Shown: positions 36,479-45,468, counted from the first letter of the stretch. The stretch is DNA of 64,000 nucleotides from Sporosalibacterium faouarense (GCF_016765695.1 NZ_JAETGO010000037.1:141715-205714), one strand, 5' to 3'. Numbers and translations: made by a program. The notes: generated by a model from the letters alone, not told the origin.

Positions 36479-37507
36479 ATTTTCATTCGTAACACTCTTT
36501 AGAAATTCATATGGCCATTTATACAGAATATCATTATGTGTATACAGAATATCATTCTTTTTTTCTAATTCTTTTTCTAGTTTCTTTCCTAGTTCTTTTA
36601 TAGTTATATTTTCTAGCAATCTGATAAGTGGTGGTCGCTCTCTTTCAGCTTTCTGTATTATTTTATTTAATCTCTCTAGTTTAAGATTTCCTAGCTTAAA
36701 TCCTTCCTTACTCTTTTTTATTCCTTTAAAATAATAAGGATTCATGTTTTGAAAATACACATCAAAGTTAGAATCAATATGTAGTTCCAATTTATCTCTT
36801 TGGAGTTGAAATGCTGGTTTGTTCCATTTATCATCTCTCTTAACTTTATTCATCCATTCAGATTCACTATATCTTTCTCTTGGTATGATAGGATAAATCA
36901 GTTCAACTTCTTTCATTTGTTTTCTTGTGAAATATAACTCTTCTAGTTTCATTGCTCTACCTTGATACATATATGTCGTTACAATATAATCTTTTTCACT
37001 AATCCCTAAGCTTTTAAGTATCCTAATGACTTCACTAATCTCTGAAATATTCTTATTATTAATAAATAAAATATTCCAAAATTTAAATCCCTGACTCGAA
37101 GCTTTTTTTATTAGTGAAATAAGTTTTTTAAAAGCACCTTTATAATGAACAAAGCTGTCATGGGTTTCATTTAACCCGTGAAAAGCTAATTGTATATCTT
37201 TTATTCCAAATTCTTTCATAAATTTAAGTTCATTATCCGAAATTTCATAGACCCCGTTCGTTGATAATGTATCTCTTTTATATCCATAGTCATTAGATAA
37301 CTTCAATATTTTGATAAACTCAGGGTGATTTGTTACATCAAAAAGTGGAAAAAAATGACCAATTTCAGAATATTCCTTCATATTATTCAAAATTAGTTCT
37401 ATTTCATCTAAGCTCATATACTCTTTAGTATGTTTCCCGTACGTTAAACAGTGATCACATGCACATTGACAGCCTGTAATTTGTGCTTCAACTCTTAATC
37501 TTTTCAT
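36470..37507 (-). CDS. Radical SAM protein
   Basis: The 345-residue protein has an N-terminal C-x3-C-x2-C cluster motif within GCQCACDHCLTYG (about residues 12-24), which binds the 4Fe-4S cluster used with SAM. LFDVTNHPEF, TNGVYEIS and IQLAFHGL follow along the partial TIM barrel. The substrate is unknown; no C-terminal SPASM cysteines are seen. Near the end NDILYTHNDILYKW comes from a short tandem DNA repeat (36521-36557). GGGAGGATTT precedes the ATG. Confidence 0.82.
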   Translation of the reverse strand: MKRLRVEAQITGCQCACDHCLTYGKHTKEYMSLDEIELILNNMKEYSEIGHFFPLFDVTNHPEFIKILKLSNDYGYKRDTLSTNGVYEISDNELKFMKEFGIKDIQLAFHGLNETHDSFVHYKGAFKKLISLIKKASSQGFKFWNILFINNKNISEISEVIRILKSLGISEKDYIVTTYMYQGRAMKLEELYFTRKQMKEVELIYPIIPRERYSESEWMNKVKRDDKWNKPAFQLQRDKLELHIDSNFDVYFQNMNPYYFKGIKKSKEGFKLGNLKLERLNKIIQKAERERPPLIRLLENITIKELGKKLEKELEKKNDILYTHNDILYKWPYEFLKSVTNENSV

Positions 37508-37540
37508 AAATCCTCCCTAATTCTACTCAATATTGAAAAA

Positions 37541-37695
37541 TTGCGTATAACGTTTTTGTGTTTGCGACACCTTCGAACTAGACCTTAGTGGAATCCTCCT
37601 CGGTGGAGCTTTGATCCCAGTTAAAAGATGTAGCACTCATATCCCTAAGCTTTTTCTTCCCTAGACGCCTTTATGTAAACATATTATTATGCAAT
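37541..37695. repeat. attC-like repeat
   Basis: Ends TTGCGTATAACG and TTATTATGCAA pair imperfectly. The left side contains GTGTTTGCGACACCTTCGAA and the centre TCGGTGGAGCTTTGATCCCA, followed by GATGTAGCACTCAT and CTAGACGCC. It lies between the radical SAM start and the GNAT stop. Confidence 0.75.
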
Positions 37696-37802
37696 TGTTC
37701 CTGCCATTTTTTATAACCACTTCTTTATTTCTAACAGATATAAAATCTTATCTCCCTTTAAAACTCATACTTGTCTTGCAGAACCCTCCCTTAAGTTGCG
37801 GA

Positions 37803-38375
37803 TTATAACTTTTCATAATCCTGCTTTAGTATAGAATATAATTCTAAATCAATAAGTCCTTTTTCTTTCCATATTTCACCTTGGCGTATAGTTCCTTCAT
37901 ATACAAATTCATTTCTTTTTAAAACTTCTTTAGATCTAACGTTTTCCGCCATTACAAATGCTTGTATTCTATTGACTCTTATTTTTTCAAACATATAACC
38001 CGTTATCATCTTTACCACTTTTGTTGCAATGCCTTTACCCCAATAATTCTCATTTAACCTATATCCAATGGTTATCATATTAATCTTTTTATTAATATCA
38101 AAAATCTCAGCAATTCCAATGAGTTTTTTCTCAGGTATAGTAATATAAATTCCTAAAAATATCATCTTCTTTTTATTAAAATCTCTCTTATAATGTCCTA
38201 TCATATTTTCAACAGATTTGATATTTTTCCTTGCCTTCCCTGGAATATATTTATAGATTAATTCACTGTTATGTATTTCATAAAAATCATTTAAATCTTC
38301 TACCTCTATTTCCTTTAGCACTATCTCATTTGATGTTATTACTGGATAACTGCTAAATAGTAATTCGTATTCCAT
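37803..38375 (-). CDS. GNAT acetyltransferase, RimJ/RimL type
   Basis: The 190-residue protein has the RimJ/L layout: EIVLKEIEVEDLNDFYEI near the start, YRLNENYWGKGIATKVVKM (acetyl-CoA loop G-K-G-I-A, about 112-130) and NVRSKEVLKRNEFVYEGTIR. The group acetylates ribosomal-protein N-termini or small molecules; which applies here is unknown. AGGAGGATAGAG precedes the ATG. Confidence 0.85.
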   Translation of the reverse strand: MEYELLFSSYPVITSNEIVLKEIEVEDLNDFYEIHNSELIYKYIPGKARKNIKSVENMIGHYKRDFNKKKMIFLGIYITIPEKKLIGIAEIFDINKKINMITIGYRLNENYWGKGIATKVVKMITGYMFEKIRVNRIQAFVMAENVRSKEVLKRNEFVYEGTIRQGEIWKEKGLIDLELYSILKQDYEKL

Positions 38376-38445
38376 TACTCTATCCTCCTATATATATATT
38401 AATATCATTTTTACACTCTAATCTTTAAAACTAGTCTTTTTCTGT

Positions 38446-38551
38446 CATCTAGCATACCAGGTGTTCAGGGAGTTTGTAAATCTTAGGGTGGCTACCTTTG
38501 ATTAACGAATTTTGATGGAACGTATCTGAATCTTAAATTTCATGTTAGATG
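38446..38551. repeat. Short attC-like site of a different type
   Basis: CATCTAGCA at the left and TGTTAGATG at the right form inverted ends, and the right core GTTAGAT matches GTTRRRY exactly. Length ~106 bp. The interior does not match the main family. It ends 13 bp before the stop codon of the truncated GNAT gene at 38564. Confidence 0.5.
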
Positions 38552-38563
38552 AAGTTCTTTCAG

Positions 38564-38857
38564 TTACCTGCCCTCATTAATCTTTATTTTTTTTATCATA
38601 CTATATGATTTATAACCCCTCGGATCATTCTCTTTTATAAAAACAATCTTGTATCCTAATTTTTCGTAGAATTTTTTTGTCTGAAATTCAGTTGTACCTA
38701 AATTAATACTATAGACATTTAACTTCTTTGCTTCTTCTTCTATTTTTAACATAAGACCTTTACCAATTCCTTTTTTTCTATATTCTTCATTAACTAAAAG
38801 CCAACCTATATACATTGAATCTTCAGTAATACTCTTGTGAACTCCTCCAATAATAAA
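38564..38857 (-). pseudogene. GNAT acetyltransferase, 5' end lost at an IS110 fragment
   Basis: The frame, with no proper start, reads GGVHKSITEDSMYIGWLLVN, then RKKGIGKGLMLKIEEEA (acetyl-CoA loop) and TKKFYEKLGYKIVF. This is the C-terminal two-thirds of a GNAT. The 5' part is replaced at about 38858 by plus-strand IS110 sequence. An internal ATG at 38815 could give an 83-residue peptide without the N-terminal strands, which would probably be inactive. Confidence 0.75.
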
Positions 38858-39230
38858 ATATCAAAACGTGGGTCTACATACCTTAGAAAAGCTTTGTATC
38901 AAGACACCTGTGAAGGTATTTACAAAAGATCTTCTGGATATGCTAATTCTTTATTAAAAGCTTATTATGATAAAAAAATTAGTGAGGGAAAACCTTCTAA
39001 AGCAACTATTATTGCTACTTTTAACAAACTACTTAGAATTGTTCATGGTATTTCAAAAAGTTGTAAACTTTTTACAATGAATAAGTAGTTATATTTGATT
39101 AGTAACTAGCAGTAGCTTTTTGAAACCGATTTAATTGATAGGTTTATTTACTATGCCTATTTTTACTATATTCTACTTTTTTTAGAAATATCCTTGACAA
39201 CTATTAGCTGGTTTATAGGAAGTTGTGACA
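38858..39230 (+). mobile_element. IS110-family insertion sequence, 3' fragment
   Basis: The plus-strand frame ending at 39088 encodes SKRGSTYLRKALYQDTCEGI and continues to LLRIVHGISKSCKLF. This is the C-terminal Transposase_20 end of IS110-type DEDD transposases (R-G-S-x-x-L-R-x-A-L). The noncoding tail to about 39230 may hold the right IS end. The N-terminal DEDD domain is missing. It interrupts a GNAT gene on the other strand. Confidence 0.8.
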
Positions 39231-39264
39231 ATTTCCCTCCCTATAGCCTTTACACAATAAAACA

Positions 39265-40083
39265 TTATGATTCTTCTACTCGTGTAAGCCATTCATTGGT
39301 TAATGAGTTGAATAGTTTCTCCTGTTCTATCTGTAAGTTATGACCTGCTCTATCCAATACAGCAAAAGTAGCTCTAGGGTAATTTTCTAAAATACTCCAT
39401 GCATCTCTATAACCCACAAAAGTATCTTGTCTTCCTACTATTATAAGAGCAGGCTTGTCTATTTTTTTATTTATTTTATCTACATCAAATGAGAAATTAT
39501 ATCCATTTTCTTTTAATTGTTCTAAGAATTTATTATCTGCTATTTTAAGACCTGACATTATTTCTTTTTTATACCTTTCATAGTTTTTTTTACTTTGAAC
39601 AACTGCTATAGAACTAAACTCTTCAGCATCCTCTAGTGTCAATCTAGATAATAACTTATTATCTTTTACTAAAACAATATGTTCAGGAACATCTCTCTTT
39701 TTGCTATCCGCGATTATGCAAGGACAAATTAATAAAACACCATCTACTCTTTCACTCATATTATAAATTACTCCTCTTGATAAATAACTTCCGTATGATT
39801 CACCAACAATTAAGAAATTTTCATTTGGAATAATTTCTTCAATAAAATCAATAACAATATCTAACATAATGTCTGAATTAGTAATCCATTCTGCACTCTC
39901 TGATTTTCCCATACCCGGTAAATCAATGTATATTCTTTTGTATCCATCCTTATTATCAAATACAGGCTCCATACAACCAGTCATTAATCTATGGTCTGGT
40001 GAATAGCCATGTAACATAATAACTGGCTTTCCTTTTCCTTTTATTTCATAATTTATAAATATATCTTTAATTTTGCACTTCAT
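39265..40083 (-). CDS. Alpha/beta hydrolase
   Basis: The 272-residue hydrolase has oxyanion-hole motif MLHGYSPDHR (about 23-32), nucleophile elbow VGESYGSYLSRG (Ser near 95), the acid region IIVGRQDTFVGY and catalytic His in RAGHNLQIEQ. The catalytic triad is thus complete. Cytoplasmic, substrate unknown. GGAGGGTAAAA precedes the ATG. A decayed relative may lie at 43090-43330. Confidence 0.85.
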   Translation of the reverse strand: MKCKIKDIFINYEIKGKGKPVIMLHGYSPDHRLMTGCMEPVFDNKDGYKRIYIDLPGMGKSESAEWITNSDIMLDIVIDFIEEIIPNENFLIVGESYGSYLSRGVIYNMSERVDGVLLICPCIIADSKKRDVPEHIVLVKDNKLLSRLTLEDAEEFSSIAVVQSKKNYERYKKEIMSGLKIADNKFLEQLKENGYNFSFDVDKINKKIDKPALIIVGRQDTFVGYRDAWSILENYPRATFAVLDRAGHNLQIEQEKLFNSLTNEWLTRVEES

Positions 40084-40181
40084 TTTTACCCTCCTTCATT
40101 CTTATACCATTTTCATTCTACTTCAGATTATCTAATGTTATACATAATAAACTACAAAGAATAACTCCGTTATCACTATTT

Positions 40182-40391
40182 CATATACCATCTTCGTGTT
40201 TGTGACACCTTTGAGCTTTACAAGGAATCGCTTATGCCAGGGTAGCCTCTGGGTGACTGACTCGATTAGCGATAAGATGTAGTCGTATAATCTCCAAAAG
40301 CACTCCCTAGTAGTCCCAAAGTAGTGACTTATTCTTAACTGTAACTTTTAGAATAGCATAAGTGTTTAGTATTAGTTTCTGATGTATAAGT
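40182..40391. repeat. attC-like repeat
   Basis: The left end has CATATACCATCTTCGTGTTTG, then TGACACCTTTGAGCTTTACA, and the middle GATAAGATGTAGTCGTATAA. The likely right end GATGTATAAG (40381-40390) is the reverse complement of the left TATACCATC with one extra base. Diverged centre and uncertain right end. Confidence 0.55.
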
Positions 40392-40415
40392 AAAACCTAA
40401 TGTTTCTAATATACT

Positions 40416-40877
40416 TTACTTAGCTTTATATTTACATGTTCTAAATTTACCTTCAATCCAGAATGTTGCTTCAATAGTTTGAAATCTTAATAAATAACAT
40501 TTAGGATCTTCTATCCCTTTTTTGAAGAAATTCCTGTCACAATATTTATCAAATTTTCTTTTTTCATCCATGTTTGTTACTATTTCAACATTACCAATTA
40601 GTGTGACACTGTCACTACCACTATTGTAACAAACACTTGCCCTGGTATTGTTTTCAAAATGAGTTGCTTTTCCATTCAAATGAGACCTTTTTGATGTCAT
40701 AAAATAGATTTGCGCAAAACCATTATTTTTAATTTTTGTAATAGTACATACGCGCGGATACCCCTTCTCATTAATTGAAGCAAGCGTTACAACTTCACAC
40801 CTATCTAGTAATTGAGAAGCTTTCTCCTCAATCTCTTTAATCCTTTCTTTTTGAATTTCATAAGCTGTTTTCCCCAT
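40416..40877 (-). CDS. Pyridoxamine 5'-phosphate oxidase-like flavoprotein
   Basis: The start ATG 40877 (MGKTAYEIQKERIKEI) follows AAGGGGGAAAG. The ~153-residue split-barrel protein has VVTLASINEKGYPRVCTI, IYFMTSKRSHLNGKATHFEN and VTLIGNVEIVTN, as in general-stress-protein-26-like members that bind FMN or F420. FWIEGKFRTCKY ends the protein. A redox or detoxification role is usual, but the substrate is unknown. Confidence 0.8.
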   Translation of the reverse strand: MGKTAYEIQKERIKEIEEKASQLLDRCEVVTLASINEKGYPRVCTITKIKNNGFAQIYFMTSKRSHLNGKATHFENNTRASVCYNSGSDSVTLIGNVEIVTNMDEKRKFDKYCDRNFFKKGIEDPKCYLLRFQTIEATFWIEGKFRTCKYKAK

Positions 40878-40985
40878 AATCTTTCCCCCTTGTTTTAATA
40901 GGTTAATAAATTTCTTAATGTACATAATATGTTTACTAAACTAATAATCAAACATTTCCAAAGAACAACCACGATATCACTGTTT

Positions 40986-41132
40986 CCTATAACGTTTTCG
41001 TATTTGCGATACCTTCGAACTGGACCTTAAGGAATACTTCTTGGTGAAGCTTCGCTCTCAGTGAAAAAGTGTAGTACACAACGCCCTAGAGTTTAACCAT
41101 GGTGTACCCTTGATGTAATATATTGTTATAGG
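40986..41132. repeat. attC-like repeat, well preserved
   Basis: CCTATAAC at the left and GTTATAGG at the right form a perfect 8 bp inverted repeat. Inside are TATTTGCGATACCTTCGAAC, TTGGTGAAGCTTCGCTCTCA and GTGTAGTACACAACGCCC. At 147 bp this is one of the type copies. It lies between the oxidase start and the GNAT stop. Confidence 0.8.
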
Positions 41133-41220
41133 ACGTAGTAATACCTTCATCACTGTAGCCCTTAATATAGTATAAAAATCAATTTAATTTTACTATAAAA
41201 CTAACTAGAGATACTGCTCC

Positions 41221-41745
41221 TCATTTTAAGCCGTTTGGATTTTTAAGCATATAGTTCAATTTATCTTCCCTTCTATCATGCATATCATAACAATTCTTTT
41301 CTCTATTTAAGAATTCAAATCCAAGCCTATTAAATATTCTTTGCATTTTTGTATTAGACCCCATTGTATCAGCATATATGTATTTAAGTTTCAAGGTATT
41401 GAATACATAATCTATTGCGATTTTAATAGCTTCTGTTCCATATCCCATTCCTTTATATTCATCATTGGCAAGAACAATCCCTAGTTCACATTGACTTTTC
41501 TCAAAACTAACTCTTTTGAAAGACAACTCACCTATTGGCGTTGCATCTGATAAAAATATTCCAACTCTCGGATACCATGACTCCTTCTCAGTGATAATAT
41601 CATAGTTTTTATCTACTTTTTCTTTATCATAACTATAAGAATCTGGATCCATTATGGGGTCTGCGATGTACGATTTATAAAATTCATGATATTCTTCTCT
41701 TGTAAATGTTCTCAAACATATCCTGTCGCCTTGAATACTAATCAT
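41221..41745 (-). CDS. GNAT family N-acetyltransferase
   Basis: The 174-residue protein has CELGIVLANDEYKGMGYGTE (acetyl-CoA loop K-G-M-G-Y-G, about 86-105) and SNTKMQRIFNRLGFEFLNRE. It starts MISIQGDRICLRTFTREEYH, a RimJ/L-like opening. AAAGGAGGAC precedes the ATG. Substrate unknown. Confidence 0.85.
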   Translation of the reverse strand: MISIQGDRICLRTFTREEYHEFYKSYIADPIMDPDSYSYDKEKVDKNYDIITEKESWYPRVGIFLSDATPIGELSFKRVSFEKSQCELGIVLANDEYKGMGYGTEAIKIAIDYVFNTLKLKYIYADTMGSNTKMQRIFNRLGFEFLNREKNCYDMHDRREDKLNYMLKNPNGLK

Positions 41746-41799
41746 ATAGTCCTCCTTTAGAATTATTCCTCTAAAAAATATTTCTTCAATAATAGGTGC

Positions 41800-42070
41800 G
41801 ATTACAACAACTTATATAAAAAACAATTTCATTATTTTCATAATTTATAAATTTCTCAATTACTAATTAAATATTATTAAAATCCTTGACTAGAAAATAA
41901 ATAGAATTGTCATATAGCAATCTAAATGATAGGATAAGAAATACAATGCTTATAATTCCATTTAAAGTTGGTATACTTCCCCACGATATCTTATTGCCTT
42001 TATCCAAATATAATTACTTAAGTACAATACCAAAAATGACCAATTCTATAATTGGACTAAAATGAAATGT
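41800..42070 (-). pseudogene. Decayed membrane-protein remnant
   Basis: On minus the translation near 42050-41870 reads IELVIFGIVLK, a stop, then YLDKGNKISWGSIPTLNGII and SIVFLILSFRLLYDNSIYFL before another stop. The hydrophobic pattern suggests the C-terminal part of a membrane protein related to 26227-26676. No start and no intact frame. Confidence 0.4.
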
Positions 42071-42178
42071 ATTAACGTTTAATATTTTTAGCGCTTGTCC
42101 AAGTGTGGCACACATATCCCTGAAGATTATCCCTAATGCACTTTTGAGCAAACTTTTTACTAGATCGTAAATTAGGCC
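42071..42178. repeat. attC-like repeat with internal deletion
   Basis: TTAACGTTTAATATTTTTAG at the left runs directly into GCGCTTGTCCAAGTGTGGCA, then CACATATCCCT and CTAATGCACTTTTGAGCAAA. The right half of the family is therefore kept but about 40 bp of the left half are missing. It ends ~25 bp before the exonuclease stop. Confidence 0.5.
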
Positions 42179-42201
42179 CTTGTCTTCGCCACAAAATAAT
42201 A

Positions 42202-43056
42202 TTAAGTCAATCCAACATCTTTTAAAACCTGCATAGTTTTATATTGACTAAAGTCTTTAGACAACTTTAACTCTTCTAGATTATATTTTAAATCTACTTT
42301 TCTATTAAGCTTAATCAATTTTAAATTCAGGAATACTTCCTCTTTGTAATCTAATAATTTTTTCTTAATTCTATCATTTTCAATATCATTAATATTATCG
42401 TATATACTGCTTAGATTCCCGTGCTTATTAAATAGTTTTTGGGCAGTTTTTATCCCGATACCTGGAACCCCTAGAATATTATCTGATTTATCTCCTACAA
42501 TTGCCTTCATATCAGCTATGAGTGCAGGTTTTAAATTATATTTCTTATCCACTTCTTTTTCATCATATAGTACTGAACTTTTTCCTTTGGGATAATATAC
42601 ATATACATTTTCATTTACTAATTGTAATAAATCAGAGTCAGTTGAGACTATCACTATTTTATTTTCATTATTATAACGTCTTGCATACTCTGATAATACA
42701 TCATCAGCTTCTACATTCTCAATTTCACAATGCTTTATTGAAAGATAGTCTAATACTTTCTTTAAATCAGGTAGCTGTATAAATGGATTCATATCTTCTG
42801 ATAAGCTTGACCAATCTTTGATTCTATTGGCCTTGTAATTTGAATCAAGTTGTTGACGAAATGAACCTAACTCACTATCAAATACTACAAGAACCTTTTC
42901 TGGTTCAAAATAAGATATTGTTTTTAAAAGTGTTCCTGTAAAGCCAACAATTCCATGAATTAACTGATTATTTTTACCACGTATTTTAGCAGGGAGTCCA
43001 AAAAACATTCTAAACAATAGGCTAAATCCATCTATCAATAAAAAATTACATTTCAC
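42202..43056 (-). CDS. 5'-3' exonuclease of the DNA polymerase I N-terminal type
   Basis: The start GTG 43056 (VKCNFLLIDGFSLLFR) lies 8 bp after GGAGG; the ATG at 43071 would contain that site. The ~284-residue FEN-type nuclease has LIDGFSLLFRMFF, VEADDVLSEYA, VSTDSDLLQLV and GDKSDNILGVPGIGIKTA, which give the two-metal acidic cluster and the helix-hairpin-helix. It stands alone without polymerase, as in YpcP/Xni-type proteins that trim RNA primers or flaps. Confidence 0.85.
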   Translation of the reverse strand: MKCNFLLIDGFSLLFRMFFGLPAKIRGKNNQLIHGIVGFTGTLLKTISYFEPEKVLVVFDSELGSFRQQLDSNYKANRIKDWSSLSEDMNPFIQLPDLKKVLDYLSIKHCEIENVEADDVLSEYARRYNNENKIVIVSTDSDLLQLVNENVYVYYPKGKSSVLYDEKEVDKKYNLKPALIADMKAIVGDKSDNILGVPGIGIKTAQKLFNKHGNLSSIYDNINDIENDRIKKKLLDYKEEVFLNLKLIKLNRKVDLKYNLEELKLSKDFSQYKTMQVLKDVGLT

Positions 43057-43089
43057 TCTATCTACCTCCATTTAAATGACGTATTCACT

Positions 43090-43330
43090 TATAACTTTTT
43101 AAGCAATGACCTTAAGCAATTAATTACTACATCTGGTCTATCCTTATGTATTAGATAGTCGCTGTCTGACGCTACTATGAATTCAGCTTTACCTCTCTAT
43201 AACAAGCGTAGAATTCCCATCACCAATAATTTTATATTCAAAGTTTATGTTATCCATTATTTTCTCTCCAATCAGTGAATAATAATCTCCTTGTTCTCTA
43301 AGTGAATAGTCCTTGCAATGGCATGTCCAC
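43090..43330 (-). pseudogene. Decayed gene remnants, possibly alpha/beta hydrolase
   Basis: On minus, one piece reads CHCKDYSLREQGDYYSLIGE, then MDNINFEYKIIGDGNSTLVI and a stop near 43198. A second piece reads VASDSDYLIHKDRPDVVINC and ends LRSLLKK near 43095. The two resemble the first strand and last helix of an alpha/beta hydrolase with the centre deleted. GGAGAGAAAATA precedes the inner ATG. Confidence 0.4.
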
Positions 43331-43424
43331 TTCAATTCAAATACTGAATTCTACTTAATTAATAAATACACCAAGTATATGAGTATCTATTTCTAATAAT
43401 CCTTCCCTAGTTAAGTTAGAAACT

Positions 43425-43527
43425 ACACTATGTAGTTGGATTACATCATAAATTTATTATATCAAATATTACATATTAATAACACTTAATACAATAAATT
43501 CCATTGCCACGCAAAAAAATAAATCCC
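43425..43527 (-). repeat. Terminator-promoter module, copy e
   Basis: The promoter half is nearly identical to copy c, with TGATATAAT (hexamer 43456-43461) on minus. A T-run lies at 43513-43519 but the upstream hairpin is weak or replaced by gene sequence. The ORF at 43486-43800 ends inside this module. Confidence 0.65.
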
Positions 43528-43800
43528 GGAAGAAATACGAGAATAAAATTCCGCTTTTTTTTGTGCACTGTTCGCTATACTATTAAACTTGTAAACTGCA
43601 ATGCAAGCTATATTCATAGGAACAGTGCCTAAGGCAATCCATATAAAAGCTCGTTCTTTCCAAGTGAATGGAATCATAGCTGTAGAATCAACAACTTCAT
43701 TTGATCCGAAAAGACAGATAACTCCTAGGTATAATACAGTAATTATTCCAGCAGTATAAATAACATTTGAAATTATTTTAATAGTTTTTGACCAATTCAT
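43486..43800 (-). CDS. Two- to three-TM membrane protein with repeat-derived C-terminus
   Basis: The 104-residue product has hydrophobic segments at about 12-32 and 48-68. It starts MNWSKTIKIISNVIYTAG behind AAAGGAGTAAAAT. The last ~12 residues (FFAWQWNLLY and just before) are encoded by module e, so the original gene was probably longer and lost its 3' end. Function unknown. Confidence 0.5.
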   Translation of the reverse strand: MNWSKTIKIISNVIYTAGIITVLYLGVICLFGSNEVVDSTAMIPFTWKERAFIWIALGTVPMNIACIAVYKFNSIANSAQKKAEFYSRISSGIYFFAWQWNLLY

Positions 43801-43860
43801 ATTTTACTCCTTTCCCATAAATACAGAGTGCAATAGTGGTGTCTCTTTATAAACTCAATA

Positions 43861-44697
43861 CTATTTTGTAGTAACCACTGCTAATGTTTTCGATTCTTCA
43901 GAATACTCTTTTCCCGTTATATCTGAATAATAAGCATGGTTCTTAAAACCAAATTGATTTAATGTGTTAGTTATAGTTGATTTAGTATAATAATGATTAA
44001 AAAGTCTATATATATTAATGTCTTCATCTTCAGTCATAACTATTGTTTGATCTAAAAACGTATCATCTTCTGAATAAATAAATGTTTCCGTCAAAGATAA
44101 ATAGGGTTTTTTATTCCAAAATCCGTCCTTTGAAATTCCCCAACTTTTTCCCAAATCCCTTTCATCTCTATTTCTATCTGTAAATATATCGAAAATAAAT
44201 ATACCTCCTGGTTTTAAAGCTCTATACACCTTATTAAGCAAGATATCTCTTTCATCATTTGTAAGTGCTCCAAAGTCACAAAAAATCAACATAATTACAT
44301 CAAATTCAGATTCAAAATCAATTGTCAAATAATCTTGATAAATATATTTAATATCTAAATTGCTTTCTGTAGCACTCTTTTTAGCATAATTTATGGAACG
44401 CTTAGAGAAATCTATTCCAGTAATAGAATATCCTCGTTTTGCCAATTTGAAATCATATAGTCCTGGACCACAGCCAAGGTCAAGAATTTTAATATCTTTG
44501 TCAGAAAATATGTCATTCTCTAACCATTCAACTGATAAGTTTATAGTTGAAATTTTTCTACTGGCTGCATCCCAATCTGGATTAAGATGGGCTTCAAGCA
44601 TCTTTTTAGAAATATGTTCATCATCCCAAAAATCTGTTTCACTTTTTTCAAATAAATTTGGTTTTTGAGATAACTTTAGTAGTTTATTAATATCCAT
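43861..44697 (-). CDS. Class I SAM-dependent methyltransferase
   Basis: The 278-residue enzyme begins MDINKLLKLSQKPNLFEKSE. Motif I is IKILDLGCGPGLYDFKLA (about 68-85), with GIDFSKRSINYA and VIMLIFCDFGAL further on and a C-terminal YYTKSTITNTLNQFGF. The lengthy cap fits small-molecule methyltransferases of Firmicutes. GGGGTGTTGTC precedes the ATG. Substrate unknown. Confidence 0.85.
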   Translation of the reverse strand: MDINKLLKLSQKPNLFEKSETDFWDDEHISKKMLEAHLNPDWDAASRKISTINLSVEWLENDIFSDKDIKILDLGCGPGLYDFKLAKRGYSITGIDFSKRSINYAKKSATESNLDIKYIYQDYLTIDFESEFDVIMLIFCDFGALTNDERDILLNKVYRALKPGGIFIFDIFTDRNRDERDLGKSWGISKDGFWNKKPYLSLTETFIYSEDDTFLDQTIVMTEDEDINIYRLFNHYYTKSTITNTLNQFGFKNHAYYSDITGKEYSEESKTLAVVTTK

Positions 44698-44759
44698 AAG
44701 ACAACACCCCTTACTCTTATTTATATTTTTTTAGCACAATATTACAAAATAACAATTCA

Positions 44760-44815
44760 TTTTTATTAACAATTCGATTTACACTGTCTCTAATGAATTC
44801 TTCTGTTATAATTTT
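44760..44815. repeat. Possible very short attC-like site
   Basis: TTATTAACAATTCG and GAATTCTTCTGTTATAAT form an inverted repeat with one unequal spacer, R''-like TTATTAAC and R'-like GTTATAA plus an inner AATTC/GAATT pair. It overlaps the stop codon of the gene at 44806. This could also be a plain terminator. Confidence 0.3.
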
Positions 44816-45063
44816 TCTTGATTGTAGTTATTATTCCTAATAAAAATAATAATAGTAAATATTATAGCAATAATTACAGCTGCTATAAAACCCTTAATCA
44901 TACCACCAATGATACATAGTATGAAAGCAGTAATGGCTAATCCCTTTTGTTTACGCCTAACTCCTAATATTAATGGAATTAATCCACATAGCACTCCTAC
45001 TACTAATGCCCCCACCACTAATCCGATACCGTAACTTATCCTATAATATGTATTATTTATCAT
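44806..45063 (-). CDS. Small two-TM membrane protein (DUF4190-like)
   Basis: The start ATG 45063 (MINNTYYRISYGIG) follows TTGGAGGTCAG. The 85-residue product has two long hydrophobic segments (~12-30 and 40-75) separated by a basic loop RRKQKGLA, as in DUF4190-type proteins. An IRNNNYNQEKL tail ends it. Function unknown. Confidence 0.6.
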   Translation of the reverse strand: MINNTYYRISYGIGLVVGALVVGVLCGLIPLILGVRRKQKGLAITAFILCIIGGMIKGFIAAVIIAIIFTIIIFIRNNNYNQEKL

Positions 45064-45106
45064 ACTGACCTCCAATTATATAAGCAATTTCAAACTATAT
45101 CATACT

Positions 45107-45468
45107 TAAAAAGTTATTATAAATAACTTTTTTCTAACTAACAAATCATATTTCCACTTATATCTACATAAAGCTATGTATATATGCTATCCTAATATAC
45201 ATAGTATTTTTAGGCTTAAGGACAAAAGTCCAATGCTCCTTCAAAGCTGCAAAGAACTAGTCTTAAAACAAGAAAAATATGATTTCACCAATTCACCACA
45301 AATATGGTACCAACCTCCAAGTATTTATACAATAATCCTTATAATCTGAATGGAAATGAGCTATCAATGCCTTTTCTTCAATGTGAATACGACAAATGAA
45401 TGCTATTGAAAGTATAAAGAGAATAATTCATGTTTTACATTTCAAACTCATAATAATTCTCATGAGTT
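45107..45468. other. Noncoding gap with hairpins
   Basis: AGTTATT...AATAACT (45108-45133) with T/A runs on both sides can act as a bidirectional terminator. AACTCAT...ATGAGTT (45446-45468) lies just after the HIT stop. Between them a plus-strand scrap, LLQSCKELVLKQEKYDFTNS, looks like degraded coding sequence of unknown origin. Confidence 0.35.

Noticed and set aside
36444..36734. Plus-strand hydrophobic frame of 96 codons
   Set aside because: Antisense to the C-terminus of the radical SAM gene; hydrophobic composition comes from the A/T-rich complement.
44393..44668. Plus-strand frame of 91 codons
   Set aside because: Antisense to a methyltransferase with intact motif I; no start signal.
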